Origin: Bradyrhizobium sp. 1
GTDB taxonomy: Bacteria; Pseudomonadota; Alphaproteobacteria; Rhizobiales; Xanthobacteraceae
NCBI RefSeq assembly: GCF_023073315.1
Contig: NZ_JADPJH010000014.1
Coordinates: 248,001 to 312,000, forward strand
DNA: 64,000 bases
Direction: 5' to 3'
Below, piece after piece: positions 63,874-64,000 of the stretch. Under the pieces are notes generated by a model that saw nothing but the letters and a program-made list of their open reading frames with translations, was not told where the DNA came from and ran no database searches. Position numbers and translations under genes: made by a program. Each line of letters starts with the position of its first letter. Position 1 is the first letter of the stretch.

Positions 63874-64000
63874 CGCATCCTCCGATCCGGAGAGACAACT
63901 GCGCTGCGGGGAACTGGTTCCGCCCTCCTGGGTAATTATTTCGCAGGTGCGAAGACGACAAAACGCACCGGTCCGGGGGCAACTCCGGGCCGGCGCGCTT

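Overview
The window is a GC-rich stretch of alphaproteobacterial chromosome, most likely Bradyrhizobium or a close relative in the Nitrobacteraceae. This is inferred from gene content and order (plsX-fabH-ihfA-merR-tRNA-Pro; nusB-ribH-ribE-ribD-nrdR-glyA; GcrA; CtaA; a CBP3-type chaperone; a rhizobial porin), from the codon bias, and from intergenic palindromic repeats of a kind I recall from bradyrhizobia. No phage, insertion sequence, CRISPR array or replication origin was recognised, so this looks like core chromosome with small accessory patches. Layout: 0-9.4 kb holds glnA, a tautomerase divergent from a GlxA-type regulator, a tiny sigma-1.1-like protein, a C26 amidohydrolase, an AI-2E-family permease, a diguanylate cyclase and rplM-rpsI. 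9.5-13.4 kb holds acyl-CoA and sulfur metabolism (thioesterase, enoyl-CoA hydratase, CoA-binding protein, O-acetylhomoserine sulfhydrylase). 13.4-14.8 kb holds heme A synthase and a DUF2842 protein. 14.8-23.9 kb is an exopolysaccharide locus: a deacetylase-like protein without its metal ligands, a FemAB-like GNAT protein, a Wzc-like protein with no P-loop lysine, a GT4 glycosyltransferase, an undecaprenyl-phosphate sugar transferase and an O-antigen ligase/polymerase. 23.8-29.3 kb carries two MarR-controlled modules: a MarR next to a flavin monooxygenase, then a MarR with QorB-like and QorA-like oxidoreductases and an ABM-type monooxygenase, linked by a repeated TGACA-N6-TGTCA operator. 29.3-34.4 kb holds tandem saccharopine-dehydrogenase-like paralogues, a DUF169 protein, a YdcF protein that may start at CTG, and an acetamidase/formamidase. 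34.5-39.3 kb holds a small RHH-like protein, GcrA, a porin, a MarR and an alpha/beta hydrolase; the intergenic regions from the porin to the hydrolase share a TTTAGTGA motif. 39.5-44 kb holds a short-chain dehydrogenase, a DapA-like lyase, a small exported protein, and an esterase divergent from its TetR neighbour. 44.1-48 kb holds a GntR regulator divergent from an MFS-FAD monooxygenase-HD-protein operon with ATGA overlaps. 48.4-54.8 kb holds tRNA-Pro(GGG), merR, ihfA, fabH, plsX, yceD and CBP3, divergent from bamE and a Bug-type binding protein. 54.9-64 kb holds the K+-independent H+-pyrophosphatase, thiL, nusB, the riboflavin genes, nrdR, glyA and two small conserved-looking proteins. The best leads for undescribed biology are the two MarR operator sets, the GntR/MFS/FMO/HD operon, the stand-alone sigma-1.1-like protein, and the cluster of catalytically degenerate polysaccharide proteins. 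No function was tested; homology statements come from recognising motifs by eye.
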